NCBI GenBank assembly: GCA_009784825.1
Contig: WQXO01000003.1
Coordinates: 112,997 to 176,996, forward strand
DNA from: Oscillospiraceae bacterium
Lineage (GTDB): Bacteria > Bacillota > Clostridia > Oscillospirales > Ruminococcaceae
Direction of reading: 5' to 3'
DNA length: 64,000 nucleotides
Shown: piece after piece, positions 46,147-52,870 of the stretch
How the letters are laid out: each line of letters begins with the position of its first letter
How positions within the stretch are numbered: position 1 is the first letter of the stretch
Notes under the pieces: generated by a model
Told to the model about the DNA's origin: nothing
Seen by the model: only the letters and a program-made list of their open reading frames with translations
Database searches by the model: none
Made by a program: the position numbers and the translations under genes

Positions 46147-46380
46147 ATGGCAGTTCAAGCTAATATTATTGATGTTGTCGAAAAGCTGTCTGATGACCGA
46201 AAAGGTATAATTTACAAACTTGCCCTTGACATGCTTTCCGCCCAACAATCAGAAGATTTTGATTCTTTCTCGTCAGAAGATATAAAGAAAATCCAAGAAG
46301 CACGAAAACGGGTAGGGGCAGGGGATTGCATTTCTTTTTCGTCTGCGGGTGAAATGGTGACACATTTTGGAGTGCAGTGA
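46147..46380 (+). CDS. antitoxin partner of the RelE/ParE toxin
   Basis: A 77-residue acidic/helical protein 4 bases after the toxin gene. The sequence ANIIDVVEKLSDDRKGIIYKLALDMLSAQQ followed by SSEDIKKIQEARKRV looks like the antitoxin type often paired with ParE in Clostridia. The assignment is mainly positional. A terminator follows. Confidence 0.75.
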   Translation: MAVQANIIDVVEKLSDDRKGIIYKLALDMLSAQQSEDFDSFSSEDIKKIQEARKRVGAGDCISFSSAGEMVTHFGVQ

Positions 46381-46453
46381 TGTTTTATACCGTAGGTACT
46401 TTAACTATAAAACGCACCCGCCTGCGTACACGTTATTATAATATTATATAAAG

Positions 46454-46481
46454 AAGAAGCGGACGAACCGCTTCTTTTTTT
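46454..46481 (+). terminator. rho-independent terminator after the toxin-antitoxin pair
   Basis: AAGAAGCGG/CCGCTTCTT stem of 9 bp, loop ACGAA, then a T-run. It may also serve rnr on the other strand because A-rich sequence lies on the far side. Confidence 0.85.
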
Positions 46482-46511
46482 AACATATTTGCACTTTTTT
46501 GCACTTTTAAT

Positions 46512-48500
46512 TTAAACCACCTCAAAATCCACCAATCCCATAGGAACATTAACCCCCGAACACTTGACCCTCACTTTATCGCCGAGCATATACCGAACGC
46601 CGGTGACACTGTTCGCTAAAGCGACGTTGTTGTCTAATTTGAATTCGCTCTCATAAGATACCGGTACTCGTCCCTCGACGGTGTTGTCTAACATAACGAA
46701 GAACCCACGTTCTGTTACACCCGATATAACCCCGTCGAATTCTTCACCAACATGTGAGGACATGTATTCCGCCGCATAGAAGCCGTTGCAATCACGCTCT
46801 GCGTTGACGGCACGAAGCTCCGCATTGCTGGACTTCAACGAGCTTTCCCCCGCATACCCGGTGAACTTTTTACTTACACTTCCGGTAGTGATATAGGCGG
46901 ACAAAATCCGGTGAATTGCCAAGTCGGGGTAACGCCTAATCGGGGAGGTAAAATGTGCATATTCTTTCATGACCAATCCGAAATGCCCGAGCGGTTCGGG
47001 GTGATATTTCGCCTTCATCATTGACCTTAGAACCGCCATGTTAATTATCTCGAATTTATCGGCGTTTTTCGCCGCAGTAAGAATTTTCGATAACGATTCC
47101 GCTGTCGGTTTAATAGTCGCTGTCTCTATTCCCAAAGCCGTCAAGGTCTCGGATAATCGGGTGAGCTTTTCGGCGGCGGGAGGTTCGTGGACACGGTAAA
47201 CAAACGGCAGCTTTTTCTCCATAGCAAGGCGTGCGGCGGCGTTATTCGCCATGAGCATGAACTCTTCTATAATCCCCTCGGAGACCCCGCCGACCCGCTT
47301 TTGAATGTCCAAGCACTCCCCGTCTTCCCCGCAGATAATCTTGCTTTCTGCCGCATAAAGGGCGGGTGCTCCCCTCCCCTCGCGGGCACGTTTAAGAACC
47401 CCTGCCAATTCAACCATAACGGGAATTTGTTCAATTACCTCGGCGTATTTTTCGGAATGAATTCCATCGTCGTTTATAATGGCGTTAATCTCGCTGTAGA
47501 CACCCTGCAACCTCGAACGGATTACAGATTTTTTAAACTCGAAAGACTTTAATTCGCCGCTTTTGGCAACCTCCATAATACAGGAGAATGCCAGTCTGTC
47601 CTCTTTAGGATTAAGCGAGCATATGCCGTTGGACAGCTCTTTCGGAAGCATAGGCACTACCAAATCCGCAATGTATACGCTGGTTCCCCTTTTGAACGCT
47701 TCCTCATCTAATGCCGATTTCTCGGTAACATAATGGGACACGTCGGCTATGTGGACACCAAGAGTGTAACCGCCCTCGGTTCTTTCGATATGAACCGCAT
47801 CGTCAATGTCCTTTGTGTCTGCCCCGTCAATTGTAAATATAGGTAGATTCCGCAAGTCGGTTCTGTCATTGGGAATATCAATGTCACACCCGATAATTTC
47901 CGCCTCTTCTAAAACAGCCTCGGGGAATTCGACGGGAATATTCTTCTCCTCAAGATAGGCATGTACGCAGACCCGTGCATTTATGGAAACCCCGTAAACA
48001 TGTGTAATATCGACTACATGTGTATGGTGTCTTTCTCCCCGTGAACGCAGAACAAACCGCACTTTGTCGCCCGCTTTAAGTTTGAACCCGCCATAGCTGT
48101 TTATTTCTAAGGGGGAGCGTGTTCCGAAGCCGTCGGGGATTAATCCTAAGCGGGTGGGTGGTCGTGAATTCTCACTCTCCACTTCAACTATTGTCCCGGT
48201 GAGTGCGTTCTCACTTTTGCTGACTATTCGGGTAATTTTAGCCTCATCAAGCGGTGCAGTGTCTACCTTCCTGTTAGAGGGAGGGGCTTGTTCAAACAGA
48301 ACAATATCGCCGGGGATTGAACCTAACAGGTCACGCCCCGACACGAAGAATTCCTTATCGGAGTTAACGTCCCTCACGAACCCGTGAGTTCGCATAACCC
48401 GCAGAATTTCCCCTTTAAAAGTAACGGCGGCTTTAGCGTTTTTACCGCGTTTGCCGCCTTTTTTATTATTGTTGTTTTTGCGATGTTTACTTTTCGGCAT
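46512..48500 (-). CDS. rnr: ribonuclease R
   Basis: A 3'-5' processive exoribonuclease of the RNB family, 662 residues from the ATG at 48500 (GAGG at 8 bases; the upstream ATG at 48506 is too close). It has a basic N-terminus, cold-shock domains, the RNB core with the metal motif FTIDGADTKDIDDAVHI and VYRVHEPPAAEKL, and a C-terminal S1 domain (GEEFDGVISGVTERGFFVMLDNTVEGRVP). There is no lysine-rich C-terminal tail. It follows secG, the common Firmicutes secG-rnr order. Confidence 0.95.
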   Translation of the reverse strand: MPKSKHRKNNNNKKGGKRGKNAKAAVTFKGEILRVMRTHGFVRDVNSDKEFFVSGRDLLGSIPGDIVLFEQAPPSNRKVDTAPLDEAKITRIVSKSENALTGTIVEVESENSRPPTRLGLIPDGFGTRSPLEINSYGGFKLKAGDKVRFVLRSRGERHHTHVVDITHVYGVSINARVCVHAYLEEKNIPVEFPEAVLEEAEIIGCDIDIPNDRTDLRNLPIFTIDGADTKDIDDAVHIERTEGGYTLGVHIADVSHYVTEKSALDEEAFKRGTSVYIADLVVPMLPKELSNGICSLNPKEDRLAFSCIMEVAKSGELKSFEFKKSVIRSRLQGVYSEINAIINDDGIHSEKYAEVIEQIPVMVELAGVLKRAREGRGAPALYAAESKIICGEDGECLDIQKRVGGVSEGIIEEFMLMANNAAARLAMEKKLPFVYRVHEPPAAEKLTRLSETLTALGIETATIKPTAESLSKILTAAKNADKFEIINMAVLRSMMKAKYHPEPLGHFGLVMKEYAHFTSPIRRYPDLAIHRILSAYITTGSVSKKFTGYAGESSLKSSNAELRAVNAERDCNGFYAAEYMSSHVGEEFDGVISGVTERGFFVMLDNTVEGRVPVSYESEFKLDNNVALANSVTGVRYMLGDKVRVKCSGVNVPMGLVDFEVV

Positions 48501-48523
48501 AGTCATAACCTCATTGTACTGAA

Positions 48524-48796
48524 TTATCCTGAGAATACTCCCGAGAAATGGACAGCGACAATATTAACAGCGAGAGCCACCACAAAGAACACCACTGCCG
48601 CCGCTGTAGTCATGCGTTTGAGCTTGGTTTCCTTTGTACGCCCCATGTTTTTTTGATAATAGTTGTCGGAGCTTTGCCCCGTAATCGTCTGCGACATACC
48701 TTTTTTCGAGTTTTGGAAAAACACGATAACGATGATGAAAATGCAGGACAGGATTAATAAAATCGCACTGATTATTTCTACGATGTTCATGGTCAT
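48524..48796 (-). CDS. secG: preprotein translocase subunit SecG
   Basis: A 90-residue protein with two membrane helices (NIVEIISAILLILSCIFIIVIVFFQ and a C-terminal VVFFVVALAVNIVAVHF), separated by the NSKKGMSQTITGQSS loop typical of SecG. It sits just upstream of rnr. The start at 48796 is chosen because the ORF-track start at 48847 lacks support. Confidence 0.92.
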   Translation of the reverse strand: MTMNIVEIISAILLILSCIFIIVIVFFQNSKKGMSQTITGQSSDNYYQKNMGRTKETKLKRMTTAAAVVFFVVALAVNIVAVHFSGVFSG

Positions 48797-48895
48797 TTTA
48801 AAGATTTCTCCTATTAAATTAAAGTGATACAAAGAGCAGTATAACATATAATGTCAGCATTGTCAACTATTCTCAGAAAAAGTTTTTTTAAGGCA

Positions 48896-48924
48896 TTGAC
48901 ATTTATATTGCGTTATGATATACT
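48896..48924 (+). promoter_or_regulatory. promoter of the dinJ-like antitoxin
   Basis: TTGACA (48896-48901), 17 bases, TATACT (48919-48924), 32 bases before the ATG at 48957. Confidence 0.75.
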
Positions 48925-48956
48925 TATGACATCAATTAATGAATGGGGGTGGCGTT

Positions 48957-49226
48957 ATGACCCAAACAACAATAAGACTTGACCCTTCTTTAAAAAAAGA
49001 ATTTGCAAAGACCTGTGATGATATGGGCTTATCTATTTCATCGGCAATAACCATTTTCGCAAAAGCGGTTGTGCGTGAACAGCGTATTCCGTTTGAGGTT
49101 GCCGTTGCTTCAAGGTTAAACGCTGTGACTGTTGCTGCAATTAAGGACAGTGAAACAGGTGTCGGCGTGAAAAGCTTCAAAACCCCTGAGGAATTGTTCG
49201 CAGAATTAAATTCGGAGGACGATTAA
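48957..49226 (+). CDS. RelB/DinJ-family antitoxin
   Basis: An 89-residue protein opening TQTTIRLDPSLKKEFAKTCDDMGLSISSAITIFAKAVVREQRIPFEV, the ribbon-helix-helix plus linker of DinJ antitoxins. GGGGGTGG precedes the ATG. Its stop is immediately followed by the start of what is left of the toxin gene, so the toxin partner is effectively missing. Confidence 0.9.
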   Translation: MTQTTIRLDPSLKKEFAKTCDDMGLSISSAITIFAKAVVREQRIPFEVAVASRLNAVTVAAIKDSETGVGVKSFKTPEELFAELNSEDD

Positions 49227-49298
49227 ATGCTTTCCGAAATTAGACGGCAGAAATTGAAGCTGGTGCGGACAGGTACACACAGCGAATTATTTGAATGA
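49227..49298 (+). pseudogene. collapsed YafQ-type toxin remnant
   Basis: A 23-codon ORF abuts the antitoxin stop (TAAATG). It encodes MLSEIRRQK, like the opening of YafQ-type toxins, joined directly to LVRTGTHSELF, which is the usual YafQ C-terminal end (LVRTGTHSDLF). The roughly 65-70 codons between appear to have been deleted in frame, leaving an inactive stub. Confidence 0.65.
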
Positions 49299-49359
49299 AA
49301 AATAACAAGTCTCAAAAATTTTGATAATTTTGATAATTGTGAAACTTTAAATAAACCTA

Positions 49360-49388
49360 TTGACAAACGAGAAAAAAAGTGGTATAAT
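49360..49388 (+). promoter_or_regulatory. promoter of counter-transcript, locus 1
   Basis: TTGACA (49360-49365), 17 bases, TATAAT (49383-49388). It points toward the small peptide gene on the opposite strand. Confidence 0.8.
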
Positions 49389-49394
49389 ACAAAT

Positions 49395-49485
49395 AGAAAA
49401 AGGGTACACCGATAGGCGGTCACCCTCATTGCACTTTATAAATAGCCGCGTGCTTTTGGGAAGAGGCGGCTATTTCCTTTTTTTA
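49395..49485 (+). ncRNA. candidate antitoxin RNA of type I-like locus 1
   Basis: About 90 bases from the promoter above to the hairpin AATAGCCGC/GCGGCTATT with a TCCTTTTTTT tail at 49441-49485. It contains no ORF with a ribosome site. Its 3' end is complementary to the 3' end of the peptide mRNA, whose stop codon lies in the shared stem. The 5' end is estimated from the promoter. Confidence 0.65.
49441..49485. terminator. shared bidirectional terminator, locus 1
   Basis: A nine-base perfect stem AATAGCCGC/GCGGCTATT. Plus-strand tail TCCTTTTTTT. On the minus strand the stem follows the peptide stop codon. Confidence 0.75.
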
Positions 49486-49556
49486 TTGCTGTTCTGCATT
49501 ATGTTAATCACGTTACAGATAACGAGAGATAAAGTAAGAAACTCTAACCACGTCAT
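49470..49556 (-). CDS. 28-residue hydrophobic peptide, putative type I toxin (locus 1)
   Basis: Too short for the ORF track. Starting at ATG 49556 behind AAAGGGGGTGAG, it encodes 28 residues: MTWLEFLTLSLVICNV, then a polar stretch ending NKKRK, i.e. one short membrane helix with a basic tail. The paralogue at 55034-55114 shares WLEFLTL, LV and CN, and the KRK end. The ribosome site is in a hairpin (CCCTC-GAAA-GGGGG). Size, composition and the convergent RNA match Fst/TxpA-like toxins in style; I see no direct sequence match to a named family. Confidence 0.7.
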   Translation of the reverse strand: MTWLEFLTLSLVICNVINIMQNSNKKRK

Positions 49557-49634
49557 ATAGCTCACCCCCTTTCGAGGGAGGGTTGACCGCACTACCGCTT
49601 GAGTATACCCTTAGACATATCCATGTCCTCTGTC

Positions 49635-49664
49635 ATTATATCACGCAATATTTAATATTGTCAA
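49635..49664 (-). promoter_or_regulatory. promoter of peptide mRNA, locus 1
   Basis: Minus-strand TTGACA (49664-49659), 18 bases, TATAAT (49640-49635), giving a leader of about 70 bases. The following AGGACATGGA(C/T)ATGTCTAAG is nearly identical in locus 2. Confidence 0.8.
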
Positions 49665-49796
49665 CCGGCTCAAAAAAAATTTTGAAAATGTGAAACTTTC
49701 CGAAAACATCACATGACTACCTTATCGTAAGCGGCACAAAATCACCTCGGGAAATGTCGAAATCAGCGAATACGTCAAGAAGCGTGTACAACCGTT

Positions 49797-49849
49797 GGAA
49801 ATTTATGGTAAAATTGCCTATTGAAAAATGAAGCTGAATTTGGTATAAT
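49797..49849 (+). promoter_or_regulatory. promoter and conserved upstream box, first xxTG protein
   Basis: TTGAAA (49821-49826), 17 bases, TATAAT (49844-49849). Immediately upstream is an AAATTT…TGCCTATTG box also present before the genes at 51657, 52871 and 54183. The 49665-49796 stretch holds nothing else recognisable. Confidence 0.7.
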
Positions 49850-49915
49850 GTCACGAGGGAATGGTATTATGTGCTGTTACCACAAATTAAAAAATTATTT
49901 TTTGGAGGAAAAACA

Positions 49916-51115
49916 ATGAAACTTAGAAAAGTTTTAGCTACAATTGTAGCAGGCGCTATGGCTGCATCTTTCATTACAGCAGCAAGCGCTAACAAACAAC
50001 TCATAGGCGCAGGCGACGATAAATTCGTAAACGTTACTCTTACCGTTGCAGGTTCTTTACCCGATGCTCTTTACTCAGGTTTAACACCGAACTTTGACCA
50101 GTACAAAATTGACTTCGATGCTGACGCTCTTAAATTCGAAGGCAACAACGTAACTGTTGCCGGAAGAGCTCAAGCTGTTACCGGTTCTGAAGTTAGCATT
50201 TTGGCAAAAACTATCAACTGGAAAACAGGCGATACAGCTCTTAAAGGTGCAGACACATTCACAAAAGCTCAAATCGACGAAAAAGCAGTAGTTAAAGAAA
50301 ACAGTGCAACCATTACTTTCTACAATGGTGCTACTGAACTCGGTACGATTAAAATTACTCCTACACTCGCAACTTCTGACACAGGTAAAGTTGCAGGCGC
50401 TACCAAAATCGACAAAACTTCAGTCCAAGATGTTGCTTTCGGTTTAGCTGATGCACCGGCATCTGCAAAAGCGGCATACGATAACGGCGGTGCAACTTTA
50501 ACAATTAAATTTGAATCCGCTCCTTCTGCTTCCGGTATTGCACACATCAAATACCAAATCTTTGGCGGTGCTGTTGCTAAAGACACAACAAAAGCTACAA
50601 CTTTAATCGTAGATGGTAAAGCTGAAGTTACAATCCCTGTTGCTGCTTCTTTCTTTGCTGCAGTTGACCCGTTCAACGGTTCATTAAGCCAAGTAAACTC
50701 CAGCATCTATATTGATAACACAACAGACAAAGACATCACTTCTGTAGTTCTTTCTTGGGGCGAAGCAGTAACAGTTCCCGGTGGCGATGAAGAAGAATGT
50801 GAAGAATGTGGCGAAGAAGACTGTGACGGCGATTGTGAAGAAGACCTCGACGGCGGCGACACTTCTAACCCCGGTGGCGACACTAACACAGGCGACGGCA
50901 ATAACGGTGGCGACACAAACACAGGTGCTGAAAAACCCGAAAAGTATACACTTCTTGAAAATGGCGTATACTACCTCAAAGGCGACCATGGTCAATGGTT
51001 CGCATGGGTTAACGGTGAGTGGGTTGAATCTAACCCTCCGACCGGCGTAGCAGTTGCTATCATCCCGACCTTAGTTGCAGCAGCAGCAGCAGTTGTAGCA
51101 AGGAAAAGGAAATAA
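49916..51115 (+). CDS. secreted protein with acidic Cys-rich linker and NPPTG-type tail
   Basis: The 399-residue product starts at ATG 49916 behind TTTGGAGGA; the ORF-track start is upstream of the ribosome site. It has a signal peptide (KVLATIVAGAMAASFITAASA), a beta-rich region of about 250 residues without a recognised family, an acidic Cys-rich segment (EEECEECGEEDCDGDCEED), a Gly/Asp/Asn/Thr linker, a short aromatic repeat (YYLKGDHGQWFAWVNGEWVES) and the sorting-like end NPPTG, hydrophobic helix, RKRK. It is probably exported and either sortase-attached or membrane-held. Codon use is strikingly biased to GCT/GGC/AAA, suggesting high expression. Confidence 0.8.
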   Translation: MKLRKVLATIVAGAMAASFITAASANKQLIGAGDDKFVNVTLTVAGSLPDALYSGLTPNFDQYKIDFDADALKFEGNNVTVAGRAQAVTGSEVSILAKTINWKTGDTALKGADTFTKAQIDEKAVVKENSATITFYNGATELGTIKITPTLATSDTGKVAGATKIDKTSVQDVAFGLADAPASAKAAYDNGGATLTIKFESAPSASGIAHIKYQIFGGAVAKDTTKATTLIVDGKAEVTIPVAASFFAAVDPFNGSLSQVNSSIYIDNTTDKDITSVVLSWGEAVTVPGGDEEECEECGEEDCDGDCEEDLDGGDTSNPGGDTNTGDGNNGGDTNTGAEKPEKYTLLENGVYYLKGDHGQWFAWVNGEWVESNPPTGVAVAIIPTLVAAAAAVVARKRK

Positions 51116-51184
51116 TAAGTCTTAACAAAGACTTACATGACTGAATAATTACCTTATTCAATTAAGGCGATTACCAACGGTACC

Positions 51185-51214
51185 AACCCCCCGATGTTAT
51201 GTCGGGGGGTTGTT
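51185..51214 (+). terminator. terminator-like hairpin after the first xxTG gene
   Basis: AACCCCCCGA/TCGGGGGGTT, 10-bp perfect stem with a 7-base loop, followed by GTTG. Confidence 0.7.
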
Positions 51215-51282
51215 GTATGCGGGGGTTGACAAATCTAAACAAAACATGTATAATTAACCTACATGAATAGGAGGTGAATTTA

Positions 51283-51459
51283 ATGCCGTCGACAACCGAA
51301 ATAAGAGTATGGCAAAAAACATCATTGTTTAAACTGCTTAAACTCGAAAAAGAATTAGGAAAATCCGATGCACTCGGTAATCTGATATTAGCGGAAAAAG
51401 CGGGCATGGAAGCCGAGGATGTTGCATACGTAGAGAAAATGATAACACAACTTAAATAA
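51283..51459 (+). CDS. small protein of unknown function
   Basis: 58 residues from the ATG at 51283 behind AGGAGGT. A TTGACA and TATAAT pair lies upstream (near 51226 and 51249). The sequence is helical and charged (LFKLLKLEKELGKSD, AEKAGMEAEDVAYVEKMITQL) with no signal peptide. I do not recognise it. It lies between two secreted-protein genes, in the same position as other short genes of this cluster. Confidence 0.65.
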   Translation: MPSTTEIRVWQKTSLFKLLKLEKELGKSDALGNLILAEKAGMEAEDVAYVEKMITQLK

Positions 51460-51530
51460 TTATGGTTTTGTCAGGGGGCGGTTATTAACCGTTCCCTATC
51501 GTATTTATGTTATATTTATATAAAAGGCAT

Positions 51531-51582
51531 GGAAAATTTGTCTATTATGTCAATTGAAAAATCTGCTTGTTTATTATATAAT
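51531..51582 (+). promoter_or_regulatory. promoter and conserved upstream box, second xxTG protein
   Basis: TTGAAA (51554-51559), 17 bases, TATAAT (51577-51582). The upstream box GGAAAATTTGTCTATTATG is close to the one before 52871. Confidence 0.7.
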
Positions 51583-51656
51583 ATAAGGGCGAATAGTGTG
51601 GAGATAATCCACTTCTATCAGAAAAATTACAAACGAAATATTTTGGAGGATTTCAC

Positions 51657-52358
51657 ATGAAATTAAGGAAAATTATGGCAGTTGTTATCGCAGTTGCAAT
51701 GTGCTTCGGCGTAATGACAGTAGCAGCAAGTGCGGCAGACGTATCCACTATTGATGGTGGCGGCGACCAAAAATGGGTTGACTTCGGTACCGGTTTTGTA
51801 GACGGTAAAGAATACACTTTAGCGTTCACAGTTGTATCGGCAGGCGAAGGTAATATCCGTGTTCGTACTTGTGAAGAAACTGCATGGGACGCTTGGACTG
51901 ACCTCGGTGCGGCTAACTCTCATGAAGTAGCGGCAGGCGGAACAGCAACACATCTTCCCGCACTTTTCACCGGCTTTACAGCAGGTCAAACTGTTGAAAA
52001 CACCGTAAAGTTCACATGGGGCAAAGACACAGGTGCAGGTAAAGTTGAATGGGAATACACTGAAGTTCTTGCTATCGTTGGTGCGGCAGGTTGGAAAGAT
52101 TTTGAAGTTACTCAAGTTAAACTTGATGGCGTTGTTATCTACTCAGCAGGCGGTGCGGCTACTACAACCACCGACACAACTACCACAACATCTGACGCAA
52201 CCACAACCACAACCACAACTACAACTACAACCACCACAACAGCAGCGGCTGACGGCGACAAGATTAACGAAGACACAGGCGTTACCGGCGTTGTTGCTCT
52301 GTTCGGCGTAGCAGTTGTTGCTTCCGGAGCAGTTGCGTTAAGCAGAAAAAGAAAATAA
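51657..52358 (+). CDS. secreted protein with poly-Thr linker and NEDTG tail (A)
   Basis: A 233-residue secreted protein. It has a signal peptide (IMAVVIAVAMCFGVMTVAASA), a beta-sandwich-looking domain of about 130 residues ending KLDGVVIYSAGG, a linker that is almost pure threonine (about 170-198), then AAADGDKINEDTG, a hydrophobic helix (VTGVVALFGVAVVASGAVAL) and SRKRK. The layout of binding-like domain, Thr stalk and anchor suggests a surface ligand or carbohydrate-binding protein, but no CBM family is identified. The ribosome site is TTTTGGAGGA. Confidence 0.82.
   Translation: MKLRKIMAVVIAVAMCFGVMTVAASAADVSTIDGGGDQKWVDFGTGFVDGKEYTLAFTVVSAGEGNIRVRTCEETAWDAWTDLGAANSHEVAAGGTATHLPALFTGFTAGQTVENTVKFTWGKDTGAGKVEWEYTEVLAIVGAAGWKDFEVTQVKLDGVVIYSAGGAATTTTDTTTTTSDATTTTTTTTTTTTTTAAADGDKINEDTGVTGVVALFGVAVVASGAVALSRKRK
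52156..52242. repeat. ACA/ACC trinucleotide tract (poly-Thr linker)
   Basis: Acaacc/actaca-type codons repeat for about 85 bases. Similar tracts lie at 53388-53432 and 54683-54723. Confidence 0.8.
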
Positions 52359-52373
52359 TACTTAGAAACATAG

Positions 52374-52404
52374 AAAACGCCTTGTTGTATTGACAGGGCG
52401 TTTT
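52374..52404 (+). terminator. terminator carrying the next gene's -35 box
   Basis: AAAACGCCTTGT/ACAGGGCGTTTT, 12-bp stem with a 7-base loop, then T-run. The TTGACA at 52390-52395 lies in loop and stem and pairs with TATAAT at 52414-52419 (18 bases). Confidence 0.75.
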
Positions 52405-52436
52405 TGTTTGTGGTATAATGGTAAGGGATAAGAGGG

Positions 52437-52466
52437 GTGCGTTGAAACTTAAATCGTTGATTAATA
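52437..52466 (+). pseudogene. 3' relic of a coiled-coil companion gene
   Basis: GTGCGTTGAAACTTAAATCG followed by TTGATTAAT matches the last codons (VGALKLKS, stop region) of the intact gene at 53675-53959. The matching promoter end ...TTTGTTTGTGGTATAATGG lies just upstream, so the body of a duplicate gene appears to have been deleted. Confidence 0.6.
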
Positions 52467-52485
52467 AAAAAAGGGGGGTAAGATT

Positions 52486-52653
52486 ATGGCATTTGAAACA
52501 AAAGCACTTTTATCAACAATTGCGGATAACATCGCAAAATCTGAAACGCTTAAAGAAGCATATTCTGTAGTAATGAAAGCAGCGAATGTAGAGGGTGTGT
52601 CTCTTCCGAGTTATGAAGAAGCTGTGGAAGAAGTCAAAGCAATGAGGAAATAA
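52486..52653 (+). CDS. 55-residue protein of unknown function
   Basis: Too short for the ORF track. ATG at 52486 follows AAGGGGGG at 7-8 bases. The product is helical and soluble (FETKALLSTIADNIAKSETLKEAY … YEEAVEEVKAMRK). It is driven by the promoter overlapping the previous terminator. No family recognised; it could be a regulator or a cytoplasmic companion like the coiled-coil protein at 53675. Confidence 0.7.
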   Translation: MAFETKALLSTIADNIAKSETLKEAYSVVMKAANVEGVSLPSYEEAVEEVKAMRK

Positions 52654-52660
52654 ATCAAAG

Positions 52661-52697
52661 GGGCTGTTCACACTTATGAACCGCCCCCCTTTTTTGC
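52661..52697 (+). terminator. terminator after the 55-residue gene
   Basis: GGGGCTGTTCA and TGAACCGCCCC pair (one mismatch), then CCTTTTTT. Confidence 0.7.
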
Positions 52698-52766
52698 AAA
52701 ACCTTGTCAAAATCCCTCGGTTAAGCCAATAACTGGCACTTTTGCATTATATTGTCGCTTTTGTCC

Positions 52767-52819
52767 GCTAAATTTTGTCTATTCTGTCAATTGAATTTTC
52801 CGCATTAATGCTGTATAAT
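52767..52819 (+). promoter_or_regulatory. promoter and conserved upstream box, third xxTG protein
   Basis: TTGAAT (52791-52796), 17 bases, TATAAT (52814-52819). Upstream box GCTAAATTTTGTCTATTCTG. A further 5' stretch (ACCTTGTCAAAATCCCTCGG and TTTTGCATTATAT) is repeated before 54183. Confidence 0.7.
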
Positions 52820-52870
52820 ATAACCACCAACGGTATGAACACATACTAAATATTTTGGAGGATTTATCAA

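Larger units (their letters stand above)
49401..49613. repeat. inverted repeat bracketing locus 1
   Basis: The left arm (49401-49427, AGGGTACACC…CACCCTC) and right arm (about 49574-49613, GAGGG…GTATACCCTT) are imperfect inverted copies, so both convergent RNAs have similar 5' regions. Confidence 0.6.

Noticed and set aside
49360-49560. Plus-strand 66-residue ORF at 49360..49560
   Set aside because: It begins within the -35 box of the counter-transcript and runs through its terminator; no ribosome site.
49401-49613. Fst-type direct repeats
   Set aside because: I looked for the direct repeats that define Fst/par loci; the arms here are inverted, so a strict Fst assignment is not supported.
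52033-52311. Plus-strand ORF rich in Gln/Leu/Pro (QPQPQLQLQPPQQQ)
   Set aside because: An out-of-frame reading of the ACA/ACC repeat inside the secreted protein gene at 51657.
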